DNA of 64,000 nucleotides. It comes from Eonycteris spelaea (lineage: Eukaryota > Chordata > Mammalia > Chiroptera > Pteropodidae). Each line of letters starts with the position of its first letter. Within the stretch, counting starts at the first letter, position 1. This document shows, piece after piece, positions 12,027-23,625 of this stretch. A model generated the notes under the pieces. That model was not told where the DNA came from and did no database searches. It was given only the letters and a program-made list of their open reading frames with translations. The translations under genes and the position numbers were made by a program. The DNA is taken from assembly GCA_003508835.1 (NCBI GenBank), contig PUFA01000006.1, forward strand, positions 8,742,001 to 8,806,000, given 5' to 3'.

Positions 12027-12927
12027 GTAGGTGTCAAGCTTCCTTGGGGAAAAAGGGGAGAGAGAGGGCTGCGTAATGGCCTGGTCTCCTTGTGCACACT
12101 GTCTCTTCCTGGAGGAGACCAAGTCCTTTAATGGGGAGCAGCCACCACTGTTATCCTCAGAGATGTCAACAGGATCAGATCTAAAGTGAGTTCTCCTTGT
12201 ACCCACGCCTGCCCAGGTGCCTGAGGCAGGTAGGAGATATATAGTAGTTGAGGGAAAGGTGGTACAGAGATGTAACATGTAGGTGCTGAGCAGACCTCCA
12301 ACAATTGTCCTTTATAGAGGATAACAGGATTTTGCCAATCCCTTATTACTTCCTGTGGTATACAAGTATGTGAGCTCAAAAAGAAACAAACACGAAGATT
12401 GCCTCTCAGAAGGCCCTGGCAGCTGTAACACTCCTCCTCAGTTGGCTCACACAAGCATTTAACCAGTTGGGGGTACTTATTATATGCCTGAGTCTGTGGT
12501 GTACCCGAGATGGAGAATTACCAGCGGGCACCATTCTGGCAATAGGTAGCCTCATTAACATTGCTTCCTTAATTTCCAATGGAAAAGTTGGCATCGTGAG
12601 CTCTGAGGGAATCCTGGGAGAAGTCACTTGGTTGTTGAGTTCCTGTGGGAAGATGCTTTCTCTAATGTCCATGTGGCAGTGCCACAGTGGCCCATCTGTC
12701 TTCTGGGCTACAGTGCTACCAGGGCAGTGACCCTAAGTATGGTGTCTGGGAACCTGCCTGGGTCTTGCTTAAGGGTTTTATGATAATCTGTGTTGCCCAG
12801 GCCATACCCACTGGAGGAGTAAAACTAGAGTGCCATAGCAGTCCTTCATAGCTCTGTATCTAGTTTCATTTTTGGCCTTTAGACCTCCCCTAAAGTTCCC
12901 CCAACTATTTCTGGGTAAATAAAAATA

Positions 12928-13064
12928 TGTACCAAACACCATCAGACTTAAGAGTGGGAATTGAGACGATATCCTGTAACATCAAGAGTGGTACACTTGA
13001 CAGTGAACTAGAATTCCCATTCAATGCACTATTCCAAGAAAAAGAAATGAAAAGAAAACTGGTT
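12928..13064 (+). repeat. Arm 1 of an inverted repeat pair
   Basis: The reverse complement of this stretch aligns to 14481-14613, with about eight differences over a core of about 105 nt (core in arm 2: 14509-14613). I do not recognise a named family. Arm 2 sits inside an antisense L1, so both may be fragments of one L1 or of an unidentified element. Confidence 0.8.
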
Positions 13065-13569
13065 TCGTGTGTGTGTGCCTGGTCAAATCTTCTTGGGGTT
13101 CCTGTGGGAGTCACCATTTCCCCCACTCTTCCTCTAGTTCTCTGCAGTTCCACATGCTCCTGAGGCTGTAAAAGCCTCCATCAAGAGTGGCAAAATTTGC
13201 TCTTGTTGCCCGCATCACTTCTGAAAGCTGCTGTCCTCTGAACTCTTAATATTCTACAAAGATCATAGAAAAGTAGCACTTTATGGCTAACCTAATTCCT
13301 CAAATCCATGACTTGAGTTCTTGAGAGGTGGGTTAGGAGCCATGGATGGATGCAGCTCTGTGTTCAGAACCTTGCTGTTCCCCACTCCGATGCTGTTCCG
13401 TGGACCATAAACCGAGCCTGTATGCCCTACTCACACCCTCATGAAGATTCTTGTCTTTCATCCAGATACACCCCTGGAGTTCCCCCATTCCTCCTAACAA
13501 GACTGAATTCTGGGGAGAGTGCAGTAGACATTCTACTGAGATTCCGGCTAAATCAGCAAACTTTGTCAT

Positions 13570-14200
13570 TCATTCGCTGAGTCATTCAGAAAGTACTTAC
13601 TAAGCATCTGTTATATGATAGCTCCTGTTAAATGCTCAGGAAAACATCAAAGACATGACTCTTGTCCTCACAGAAGTTATGGTCTAGAGGAGAATCAAGG
13701 CAATAAATAAATCATCTACGAATAAAAATATGGTTACACTTTATGGTATAATATGTAAGAGAATGTTTTTATACATTATGGTGGGAAAGGGGGAAAAAAA
13801 GCAGGAGCTAAGAGAGAAGGGACCTTATGTAGGTTAAGCAGGTAACATTTAAGCTGAGATTTGCAGATTGAATAGGAATACTCAGGTGGTGACTGAGATT
13901 GGGGGGAGGTGGGGAGTGCCGGGGGCTGGGGTGATCTTTCCAGGAAAAGGGAATAGCATATGTGAAGGTGCTGGAGCAGGAAAGGGTTTGACCTTTCAGG
14001 AACTGGAAGTTTCATCTGGCTGGTGTGGAATGGGATGGGGCAGTGGCAGGGGCTAGGTCATGTGGAGCATGGGCATGATAAAGAAGTAGAATTTAATTAT
14101 AACTAATGAGCAGCCATTAAAAGGTTAAAGAAGGGTGCGACATGATCTAATTTATGTTAACGAATGATCACTAGCTGCTTAGTGGAGAATGAATTTGAGG
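13570..14200 (-). repeat. L2 LINE, antisense
   Basis: Opens with CATTCATTCGCTGAGTCATT, the antisense L2 3' end, then CTCACAGAAGTTATGGTCTA, later GTAACATTTAAGCTGAGATT and a GGTGCTGGAGCAGGAAAGG segment, in the order of antisense L2. Confidence 0.65.
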
Positions 14201-14480
14201 GAAGTGAGAGTGAGTATGGGGAAGCTTAGTAAGCAGGATTTTTCCATCATCCCAAAGAAAGATGATGATGGTCTTTTGCATTATGAAAGATCTTGTATTG
14301 GGGATTTGTTTCTCTCTATTGTAGTTTATAATTGAGCACTGCTCATGTATGAGGACACTAAGTTTTGTATTTAGTAACTTTGCTGCTGTCTCTCATTAAG
14401 ATTCATAGTTTATCTGAACATCATAATGGGTTTTCTATATAGTCAGTTATTTTTTTCTGCAAATGAAGCTATTTCTCTTA

Positions 14481-14613
14481 AAGCAGTTTTTTTTTCATTT
14501 TTTCTTGTAATAGTGCATTGAATGAGACTTTTAATTCACTGTCAAGTGTATCACTCTTGATGTTAGAGGATATCGTCTCAAATCCCACTCTTAAGTCGAT
14601 GGTGTTTGGTACA
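14481..14613 (-). repeat. Arm 2 of an inverted repeat pair
   Basis: Inverted match to 12928-13064 (see that entry). Shared anchors include AATAGTGCATTGAATG, TTCACTGTCAAGTGTA and GATGGTGTTTGGTACA. The sequence after it resumes recognisable antisense L1 (TTTATCAGGTTGAGG). Confidence 0.8.
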
Positions 14614-14864
14614 GATTTTGATGAATACTGTTTATCAGGTTGAGGATATTCCTAGTTGGCTACAGGTTTTTATTTAAACAATTTTTAAAATAGAAAGTAA
14701 GAGTGGAAATTTATTGAATGTGTTTTCAGAGTCTACTTAGATGATCATAGATTTTTTTTTCCTTTCACTTGTAATGTGAATTATACTAAGTGATTTTCCT
14801 TGTTGACCTATTCTTTCATTCCTGGGATAAACCCTGTTTGATACTATTATCAGTTTGTAGTAAG

Positions 14865-15245
14865 TTTGGCTGTGAGTAACAGGGCCTCAATAGTGTCTTA
14901 ATGTTTTTCTCTCTCATTTAAAAAAAGCAAAAACAAAAACAAAAAGCCTGGATGCAGAAGTCCAGCGTCAGGACCTGAGGCTTCTATCCTGCTGCATTTC
15001 CACCCTTTGTGTACTGTCTCATATCCAAGTTGCTGAAGTTCAAGCTCCAGCGGTTCTGTCTCCATTGTGAGCAGAAGGAAGGAGAAAGAAAGGAGGAGGG
15101 ATGCAGCCCTTTCTTTTTTTAAAAAGACTTCCTGACAGACACAACACTTTCACCTACATCCTATTAGCTAAAACCTCTTCACTTGGTGGCATCTAGCTGT
15201 AAGGGCGGTGGTAGAACAGTCTTGTAACTGGGAAGCAATGTGCCG
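14865..15245 (+). repeat. Unnamed interspersed repeat, copy 1, nested in L1
   Basis: Interrupts an antisense L1 that is recognisable on both sides, so it inserted later. It shares its layout with the repeat at 20400-20880: a 5' end with GTCTTAA, GAGGCTTCTATCCTGCTG, a GAGCAGAAGGAAGG purine block, then CTATTAGCTAAAACCTCTTC and GGCATCTAGCTGTAAGG. A class is not assigned. Confidence 0.6.
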
Positions 15246-18200
15246 TGATTCAATGCTATTGTAATACATGATTATAGATGAAAATCAAGGTTCTTATGGC
15301 TATAGACAAAGAAGAATGTATTTATGGAACTCTAGCAGTTTTAGTCATGGAGTTGCTGTATTTTTATATACCTTGCTGGATTTTCGAATAGCTATAATTT
15401 TATTTAATTTTATATCTATATTCGTAAGTGATATTGGCTTACTATTTTGCTTTTCGTTGTTGTTACTCAAATATTAAGGTTATGTTAGACTCCTAAAATG
15501 AGTTTGATAGTGTTCTCTGTGTTTCTGTTCTTTAGAACAATTTTTTTTAAATAGGAATTATCTATTTAAAAGTTTGGTAGAGGTTGCTTATAAAACTTCT
15601 CAACCTTGATGCCCTTTGCGGGTAAGAGCAAGTTTTTGAACTACAGCCTCAGTTTCTTTAGTGGTTATTAATCTATTCTGGTTTCATTTTCCTTCTTGAG
15701 TTAAGTGTGATGATTTATATTTTTCTAAAAAATAGACCAGTTTACAAAAAAAATGACAGTTTTCAAAATTTTGGCACCAATATTCTTTATTGTAGTATTG
15801 TAACTTTATAAACTTTTATTGTATCTATAGGTTACACCCCCCTTTTGTTCCTAATACTATATATTTATGCCCTACCTCCATTTCTTGATCAGTCTTGCCT
15901 GAAGTTTGTATATTTCATCATTTAAATATATTTTTTTAAATTATATTTTATTAGTCTTTAAAAAAAACAACTTTTGGTTTTGGTGAGCATCTCTATTGTT
16001 CCTCTCTCTTTATCTTTAGTATTTTCTTCCTTCTAATACTTTTGTATTATTATATTCTCTCTTCTACCATCTTTGTCTTTTTACAGCTTCTTGAACGCAA
16101 TTTCTTATTTTCTAACATGTTTTTAAGGCCCTTTTAACCCCCTTCTAACTCTACTGCTATAGCTGCATCTCATAGTTTTGAGATGCAATGTTTTCATTGT
16201 TCAGTTTGAAATAGTTTGTAACTCTCATCATAATTTTCTTTTACTCTGATTTATTTCGGTTATGTATTTTTTAAAGTTTTCAAATGTGTTTATTGGGGGA
16301 GAGACCTACCTTTTCATTGTTGATTCCTAAATTTGCTACATAGTGGTCATGGTATGCATTCCGTATATTCCTTAGAATTTGTCGAGGCTTTTTCCCTCAT
16401 ATATACATCAATATGATCAGACAGATGTTATATTTTTCAAATGTATACCTTGATTTTTTGGTTGCTTGATCTCCCATTTCTGAGAGAGGTATGTTAAAAT
16501 GTCTCACCATGATTTTGAACACAGCATTTTCCCTAGTAATTTTATTAATTTTTCCTTTAGTTTGAGAAGGTGCTATTTAAAAGTATTTAGGCTTATGATT
16601 GTTGTAGCTTCTTGGTAGGTTGGCCCTTTTTGTGTGAAATTTGCTTCTTTTATCTTTACTAGGTTTTGCCTTGAAGTTTATTTTTGCCTCATTTCATTGC
16701 TATGGCTTCTTTCTTTTGGTTAATTTTCCAGTATATCTTTTTCCATCCTTTTAGTTTCAGCCTTCCTATATCCTCCTGTTTTAGATGTGTTGCTTGTAAG
16801 CAATATGAAACTAGAGTTTAGTAGACATATTTAATCCATTTATATGTATTTTGATTACTGATTTATTTTGAAATTTTCCATTCGATATGCTTTTTCTTTG
16901 CTGTCCTCCTCCCGTACTTTTCTGCCTTCTATTGAACTGATCAAATTCACTTTATTTCTCTTCCCTCCACTGGTTTGGAAGTTTACATTTTAGTCATAAT
17001 TTCCCTCAACTTTTTAAGAAATATACTAAATTTCAAATTTTATTAATAAAGTCTAAAATCAGTCAGTTTTTCTATCCTTAGGCATAAAACAAGTACCTTG
17101 GAACACTTTCTTAAGTAAGTCCCTCCTCCCATCTCTCATGTTATATTTATCTAGTATTTTGATTATTACACCTCTTCATGAAAAACACTCTTCTAAATCA
17201 GTTGTTGTTATATATTTTATGGTTTAATAGTTTAGGTTTACAAACATATTTTAACAATTACATGTTCACTCTTGTTTGTTACTGGCCACTCCTTCCTTAT
17301 GGGTTCAATTTCCTTTATGCTGAAGTACTTCTTGAGCTTGGGACCAGTTTTAGAGTAAGTATCTCAGCTTGAGATTTCTGTATTTCACTGCTAGTACTCA
17401 TTTGAACCCCACACCCACACACAAAGTGGCCTTAATGTTTTATTTTCTCAGCATCCTATTTCCTGACCACTTCCTGAATCATGACATGAATTTTCTAGTC
17501 CAAGTTTGTAAGTGAAATGACCCTTCAAGGGTGCTGGTTTTATGCATAGAGTCTCCTTCCATCTGCCCAGGATGCACAGGTTTGGGGTCTCTTCTCTTCT
17601 TCAACCTGGGTCTTACCATCCAGCCTCTAGCATATGTCTGGCCTGGTATTCCTGAAGCTCATTTGGCTCATGTTTTGAATTTCCTTTTTGTTTCTGGTAC
17701 CTGATGATTTCTCTTTTCTACTTTCAAGCTTGGCATTATAGCAAAACCACCTTTTTACTTTATTTTACCTAGCATTTCTGTATGTTTAAGAGGAGGGTTG
17801 GAGCTTCCTAAGTTAGTTTGGTCTACAATATTGATCAGTTGTCTGGACTAGGTTTATAGCAGCAGTGACAGAGAAAAGTGGACCAGGTTGAGAAGCGTTT
17901 GGAGCAAGGTTAGGGAAGGGCAGTGGCAGGCAGAGAATGAGGTCTTCCTTGCTATTGTATAGGTGTTCAGGAAGGTTTGTAACTTAGGTGGGGTGGGCTG
18001 ATAAGGGGTGATGGTGAGATGGTGTTGGATAAATGTCTGAAGAACTGAATTGCTTGGGACAGGCGATCACACTGGGAATCCAGAGTGGGTGACAGGTGGG
18101 GAGAAAAGAAATCTGGCACATCTTTCTGGCCAGGCTCTCTTGTCTGCTGAAGGCATCCTTAGTTAAACACCTGCACCATCCTTTCTGTTCCTTATGTCCC

Positions 18201-18374
18201 TGGCACTTTAAGTCTCACTTACCACACACCGTGTCCCAACTGGTACATAAAAGTGAGCCGTGAATACCAGCAGCTTTTCCAGGCAGATATCCAGGACTAG
18301 CCCCCCATCTGCTGCCACCCCATTTCCTTGGACTCTCTTGTCCTTGCTCCCGTCTTGCTGAACCCCTCTCCCGC

Positions 18375-18387
18375 CTCTCTCTCTCTC

Positions 18388-18435
<48 letters not shown>

Positions 18436-18446
18436 CTCTCTCTCTC
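18375..18446 (+). repeat. (CT)n microsatellite
   Basis: About 70 nt of near-pure CT dinucleotides with two interruptions (CGTC and CATT). Confidence 0.95.
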
Positions 18447-18674
18447 CTTTTTAAAAAATATTCAGGTAGGAAAGATCTCTCTTTTCTGCCTTTCAGGGTG
18501 TTCCTTGCTAACCTATTGGGTGAAGAATTCAGATTTATTGCCTCTCATACCTGGGAGTTGTCTAAGTGTCCTTCAAGTTGTCCATCATCACTGGTGACTT
18601 GATTTAGAAATATACAGGGGTGGGAGTTGGTGTCTCTTCAGTTCCATCTCCACTGCACGCCCACCCAAAATTCA

Positions 18675-19035
18675 TTGGTCCACAGATACTTTTTGTATCT
18701 CTATTACTTGTTAATTACTATGCTGGGCACTGAGAATACAAAGGCAAGCAAAACCAGACATAGTCCCTGCCCTGTGAAGCTGTCAGCCGTGTTCTTCTAA
18801 GAATCTGATAAATGATGTAGAAGTAACAGCTGTAAAAAGTGCCACAACAGAGAGGTATGTATGCTACAAGAGTGCATAATAGGGACCCAGCTAGAGAGGT
18901 CAGCCATAGCTTCCCTGAGGAAGTGACATTTGAATGGGGATCTGAAAGATGAACAAGAGTTAACTAGATAAAAATAGGAGATAAGAGTGTTGCAGGCAGA
19001 AGGACCAGCATGCACTAAGGCCCTGTGGTGAGAGG
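18675..19035 (-). repeat. L2 LINE, antisense
   Basis: TATGCTGGGCACTGAGAATA, ACATAGTCCCTGCCCTGTGA and CTTCCCTGAGGAAGTGACAT fit antisense L2, with a CACTAAGGCCCTGTGGTGAG end. Confidence 0.75.
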
Positions 19036-20399
19036 GAGTATAATTAAGAAACAGTTACCAGCCCTGTCTTAGGGCATCCATTCTATCTTCTGCCCAGACC
19101 CAGCACTGGGCCATGATAAAAGAATGCATCAAATGTTCTTGCTGAATATTAGTAAAATGTTCCTGGGGCCCTTTGAGAACATAGAAACCATGTGATTTTT
19201 GCCTCTAACTCTCTCTAAATAGGGAGGTATCCTGTATCTTCTACTTCTAGATCCCCCCCCCACCAAGACTTTATCTTAATTTCAGATTTAAGAAAAATAA
19301 AACAAAATGAAATAAGTGAAAGACAGGAGAACATCTGATTAAATTTGATTATTGAATAAGCAATGAATAATTTTTAGTATAAGTATTTCTCAAATATTAC
19401 ATGAGGCATACTAAAAATGTATCTGTTATTTATTTGAAATTAAAGTTTAAATGAAGTCCTGTATTTCATCTGACAGTCCTACTTATACCCACTTGTGCCT
19501 AACCAGGACTCCCTGGGGAACTCTGTAGGAAGGCCAGCCTACCCTCAAACCCCTTTCTTGGCATCGTGGTCATTTCTGGCTTTGGGACCTTGGGAAGGGA
19601 GTATATGGGAAGAACAGAGCCCCTTGAGTTCTGGGAAGGGAGCTTCCATCTCATAAGTTATAGTACGAGAACAAAAAGCAAAGAGTTACTGACTGACCAC
19701 AAGCCCTGGGCATGGACACTACCTCCATTCCTCAGTCATCACCTCCAGGATGGTTCCTGACTCCTCCTCATGACTCTTCTTAAATCTCCCACCCTAGCCC
19801 CACCTCAGCATCACTGTCATAGTCCCCAGGCTGAGGTGGTGGGCTTGGGGACCCCTGATTGATTGTTCGTTTAAGCTCCTTGATTTCTCAAAGAGGGCAC
19901 ATGTACAATGGCTGAGCCTTGCTGAAACGTCCCTGCCCTTCCTCTTCCTTGCCCACTCCCCTCCCGTGCCCTCCAGCCTTGCTGCCAAATGCTCCTGGCA
20001 AAACCTCTTGACAACTTCGGGATGTTGAGCATTCCTTGGACACTGTGTCTCTCGGGATGAGCCAGTTTTTTTCCCCAGAGCTGCTTGCATTATCCCTTAG
20101 AGAATCACAGTAGAAATGTCTCTTGAAGTAACCATGATAACTACTTTCAGAATCATCAGGAATGTGATCATTGTCAGCCTAAAAAGAACTAGAGGGGAGA
20201 AGCCTCCTCAACCTTGTCAAAAGGCTTGGGGAGAAATATTGTGAAAGGCATTGTTTTGAAATAGTGATCATTCATAACTGAAGCCAGTTTCTGTTGCGTG
20301 TTGACAGCTATTGGTGAAGACCACAGCAAATACTGCCAAACCTAAAACCAAATAGGAACATAAGCCCTGAACCTCACTACCCTGAAAATGCATCTGCTA

Positions 20400-20880
20400 T
20401 AGTTAGGATGAGGTTTAGCTGCTAGTTACAGAAAACCCCCAAATGACAGTGACTTAAATATGATAGAAGTTTATTTCTCTCCTGCTTAGAAGAAGCCCAG
20501 AGAGTCAGTTGAGGGCTAGTAGGTACTCTACAGTGTCAAGACCCAGGCTCCTTCTATCTTATTGCTCCTCCATCCTTAGTACTTGGCTTCCATCTCATGT
20601 TCCAACATGGCTGCTTGAGGTCCAGCCATCATGTCTGCATTCTGGTCAGCAGAGAGGAGGAAGAAACAAAGAAGGGCGTGTTCTCCTTTTAAGAACATTT
20701 CCTGGATGTCTCACAGTTCTGCTTCTATCTGTGAGCTAGAACTTAGCCACATGACTACACCTAGCTGCAAGGGAGATTGGTAAATGAATCTTTATTCACA
20801 GTGGCCATGCGCCCAGCTTAAAATTGTGGGATCCTATTACTAAGGAAGAAAGGAAGACTGGGTTTTGAATATAATTAGTT
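20400..20880 (+). repeat. Unnamed interspersed repeat, copy 2
   Basis: Landmarks: GTGACTTAAATATGATAGAA, CCCAGGCTCCTTCTATCTTA, GGCTTCCATCTCATGTTCCA, AGAGGAGGAAGAAACAAAGA, GAACTTAGCCACATGACTAC and ACCTAGCTGCAAGGGAGATT. It is the better preserved of the two copies in this intron. I recognise it as a common mammalian element but do not recall its name. Confidence 0.65.
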
Positions 20881-20900
20881 GTCTCTACCATCCTTTCTTC

Positions 20901-20976
20901 CAATCAACCAACCAATCAACCAACCAACCAGCCAGCCAACTAGCCAGCCAGCCAACCAGCCAACCAACCAACTAAC
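20901..20976 (+). repeat. (CCAA/CCAG)n tetranucleotide tract
   Basis: Imperfect repeats of CCAA, CCAG and CAAC, about 75 nt. Confidence 0.9.
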
Positions 20977-21244
20977 TGCTCAGCTAACATTTATGTATGA
21001 GTAACTGCCCTATTTAGTAACGGAGACAGACATGCAAATCACTAACTGCAATACAATGTGATATGGAGTATAAAAGAGGTTTTATTCAGAGCACTGTGGG
21101 AGAACAGATGGAAATGATCAATAGCAATCATAGTAATTAATAACTACAATGCCCTAGCAGGGTTCTCAGTGCTACAGTCCTATGATTTTATTTGCCCAGC
21201 TCTCTTTCTTTTTAGCAAGAGCTACAATCCTTCCTGCCTCTTTT

Positions 21245-21450
21245 TGTAATAGCTAACGTTTACAATGGGCAGGCCAGGTGCTGTTCTGCGTCTCTTGCAT
21301 ATATTGTCTCATAACAATCCTTTGAGCAGGCACTGTTATCATTCTCCTTTATAAATGAGGAAACTGAGGCACAACCCATAGAGCTGGATGTTGGACCCAG
21401 GCAGTCTGGCTCCAGAATACACATGCTTAACCACTCTGCTAGGCTGCCTC
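21245..21450 (-). repeat. MIR, antisense
   Basis: TAATAGCTAACGTTTACAAT, TGAGCAGGCACTGTTATCAT and TAAATGAGGAAACTGAGGCA then a tail CAGTCTGGCTCCAGAATACA and TTAACCACTCTGCTA. Confidence 0.88.
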
Positions 21451-21689
21451 TCCTAAAGCTGTTCATTCTCTTTGCTTTCTCCAAATCCCACCCCCAAATA
21501 TCCGGCAAACAATCTCCCTGCCGACTTCATTGTAATAATGGAGGCGATCTAGTGGGACCTCCCTCCACCTCTGGACCACCCCTCAACTTACTTGTATCTC
21601 TTCCTTGCGTCCTCCACCAGTCCTGCCTCAGGGGTGAGGCATCTGTCTTCCTGTTTAAAGCTGCCCCCCTTTCTCAATCCTTGGGGGCT

Positions 21690-21905
21690 GATGGAGTGTC
21701 ACGGTTTAAGAGCTGGCCTCTGCAGCCAAACTGTATTAAATTGATAACTGTCTGGTCTGAAAAACTCACTTGACTACTCTAAGCCTCAGTTTTCTCATCT
21801 ATAAGTAGAGGTGATACTAACACCTTATCATGGGACTATTTGTGAGGATTGAGCATGTTTATTCATGTACAGTGCTTAGCTTAGCATGTACTAAGTGCTT
21901 GGAGG
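21690..21905 (+). repeat. MIR, sense
   Basis: GGTTTAAGAGCTGGCCTCTG, TAAGCCTCAGTTTTCTCATC, TGTGAGGATTGAGCATG and CATGTACTAAGTGCTTGGAG. Confidence 0.85.
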
Positions 21906-22099
21906 GTGCGAGTTTTTATGTATCCCCCTTATTTCTGGTCTGTTGGACTACTGTCTCGCTCTTCGTTATTTTCAGTTGATTTTTCTTTACTGGCTGTATT
22001 AGTTTCTGATTGCTGCTATAATAAATTTTGCGTTTTATTTCTAAGGAATATATAACAATATATATCATATATTTTATATACACGTGCATATATATTAGA

Positions 22100-22175
22100 T
22101 GGCCTGGATGGAGGGTGAGTGACTTCCCAAAGGCATGTAACAACAAGGCCAGCATTAGGTCTTAGGGCTGCCTCC
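22100..22175 (-). repeat. Possible MIR fragment, antisense
   Basis: GAGTGACTTCCCAAAGGCAT then CAAGGCCAGCATTAGGTCTT fits the antisense MIR middle. Short and diverged. Confidence 0.4.
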
Positions 22176-22428
22176 TGTTCTAGTGCTCTTCTGTGCTGTA
22201 CTGAGTGGAGGCAGAGGTGTGTGATAGTGATCTAATAGTCAAGGCAGAGGGTGATGCAAGTCTTGACCAGGACAGCACATGGCACATGCCAAGGTGAAGA
22301 CTGTGTGACAGGCAATGCAATATGTTCTTGCTTTCCCTCTTTGGGTGGGGGTTGGGACATAGGGCTCGTTGGAGACTGCACATGAGTGCATCTCTCTTCC
22401 CCGGGTCCTGCAGCATCCTTCTGGGTCT

Positions 22429-22443
22429 GGTTTCTATGGCAAC
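22429..22443 (+). promoter_or_regulatory. RFX-type X-box-like motif in DLGAP3 intron
   Basis: GGTTTCTATGGCAAC contains GTTTCTATGGCAAC, which matches the palindromic RFX consensus GTTGCCATGGCAAC at 12 of 14 positions. Occurrence by chance is possible. Confidence 0.35.
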
Positions 22444-23089
22444 AGGCTCCCAGCAGGCAGCCCGCCAGCTGGAGGGAAGCAGGCAGGCAAGGCAGGCAGG
22501 GAGAGAAGGCCTGGGCAGCAAGAGGAAGCCTGAAGTTGTGGGGGTTGGGGGAATCTCATGGGAAGCTGGAAGGGCCCCAAGAGCTGGCCACTACTAAGCC
22601 CCTCTTGCCTGACCATGCAAGGGTGGAGGTTGCTTAGGACACGTGAGCCTTTCTGTTACGGTCCTTGAATTTCCAGACCTCAAATTTCTGTTTGCCTCTC
22701 CTCCCACCCCCATATCTCCTGACTCACACTTCAAATATTGTCTGACCCCAGCCTCATGCACCTCAGGAGTACACTGACTTCTTCATAGAAAAGAGCCCCT
22801 ATTCTGAACCTAGGGGTGGGGTGGGGGAAAGAGCAAGGCCAATTGACTTTCTGTTTTGCATGTGATTTGCATATTATTAGCTCAAAGATAAGAAATTTTC
22901 AGGTCTTATGTCATTCCTGCCAACAACTTAATTCAACTCCACTGGCAGCTGCTGACAGTGTCTGGCCAGGCTCTGGGCTGAGCCATGGGGGTCCCTAGAG
23001 GAGAAGTCCTCCCAGCTGCAGCCACCTCCTTTCCCCCACCTGCTCCAGGGCAGTTCTTCCTGATGTTTTAGCAGCTGATGCCTTGGGAA

Positions 23090-23190
23090 GTGCTTGGGCT
23101 GTGAAGCTAGCGGCAGCCCTGGGTCCAAATCCTGGCTCTGCTAACTTTGTAGCTGCGGGCCCATGGGCCTCTCTGAGCCTTAATTTATTC
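23090..23190 (+). repeat. MIR fragment, sense
   Basis: GGGTCCAAATCCTGGCTCTG and CTAACTTTGTAGCTGCGGGC then GGCCTCTCTGAGCCTTAATT. Confidence 0.7.
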
Positions 23191-23625
23191 ATATCTCTGC
23201 AGGGCTGAGGACATACCTGTACAGCTGGTGCAAATTAGCAAAGATATAGTTTTGTTAGAATGCCCAAATACTTTCGTATTCATTGGTGAAGAGCCACCAC
23301 CCTGGCTCTCCCATGGCCCCTCTGGTTCTCCCCCTCCAATCCAGCTTCTGTCCAGGTGGTGCTCTGGCACTTGGGCTGTGACTATTCTGATTGGTGTATG
23401 CCGTTCTGCTCATGGAGTACAGGTTGTAGTGTCGGGAGACACTACAACAGGTAGGTATATTATGTGCCCACTTGTTGCAAGGAGTGATATATTTAAAGGT
23501 CCTGGATTAATGTCCATCACTTTGTAAGTTTCCTTTCTCATCCTTTTTTCTTTTGGCTTGGGGTCGGGGTGAAGGTGGGGGTGATACTTGGCAAGAGCAG
23601 AGATGATAGCCACCTCTCTCACCAG

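Larger units (their letters stand above)
14240..17400 (-). repeat. L1 LINE, ORF2 region, antisense, decayed
   Basis: Antisense L1 signatures in order: TTTATCAGGTTGAGGATATT, TTCATTCCTGGGATAAACCC, then (after an inserted repeat) TGATATTGGCTTACTATTTT and AGCTGCATCTCATAGTTTTG. No intact frame. Interrupted by the repeat at about 14865-15245; the right limit is uncertain. Confidence 0.65.
12027..23625 (+). other. DLGAP3: DLGAP3 intron, about 11.6 kb
   Basis: Long intron. Contents from left: one arm of an inverted pair (12928-13064), an antisense L2 (about 13570-14200), an antisense L1 (about 14240-17400) carrying the second arm (14481-14613) and split by another repeat (about 14865-15245), a (CT)n tract (about 18375-18446), an antisense L2 (about 18675-19035), a second copy of the unnamed repeat (about 20400-20880), a CCAA/CCAG tract (about 20901-20976) and MIRs near 21.2-21.9, 22.1 and 23.1 kb. 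Stretches 12030-12920, 17400-18370, 19040-20395 and 22170-23090 show nothing I can support as a gene. Confidence 0.85.

Noticed and set aside
18375..18446. (CT)n tract considered as a polypyrimidine/regulatory element
   Set aside because: Simple microsatellite far from any exon; no acceptor or branch site of use nearby.
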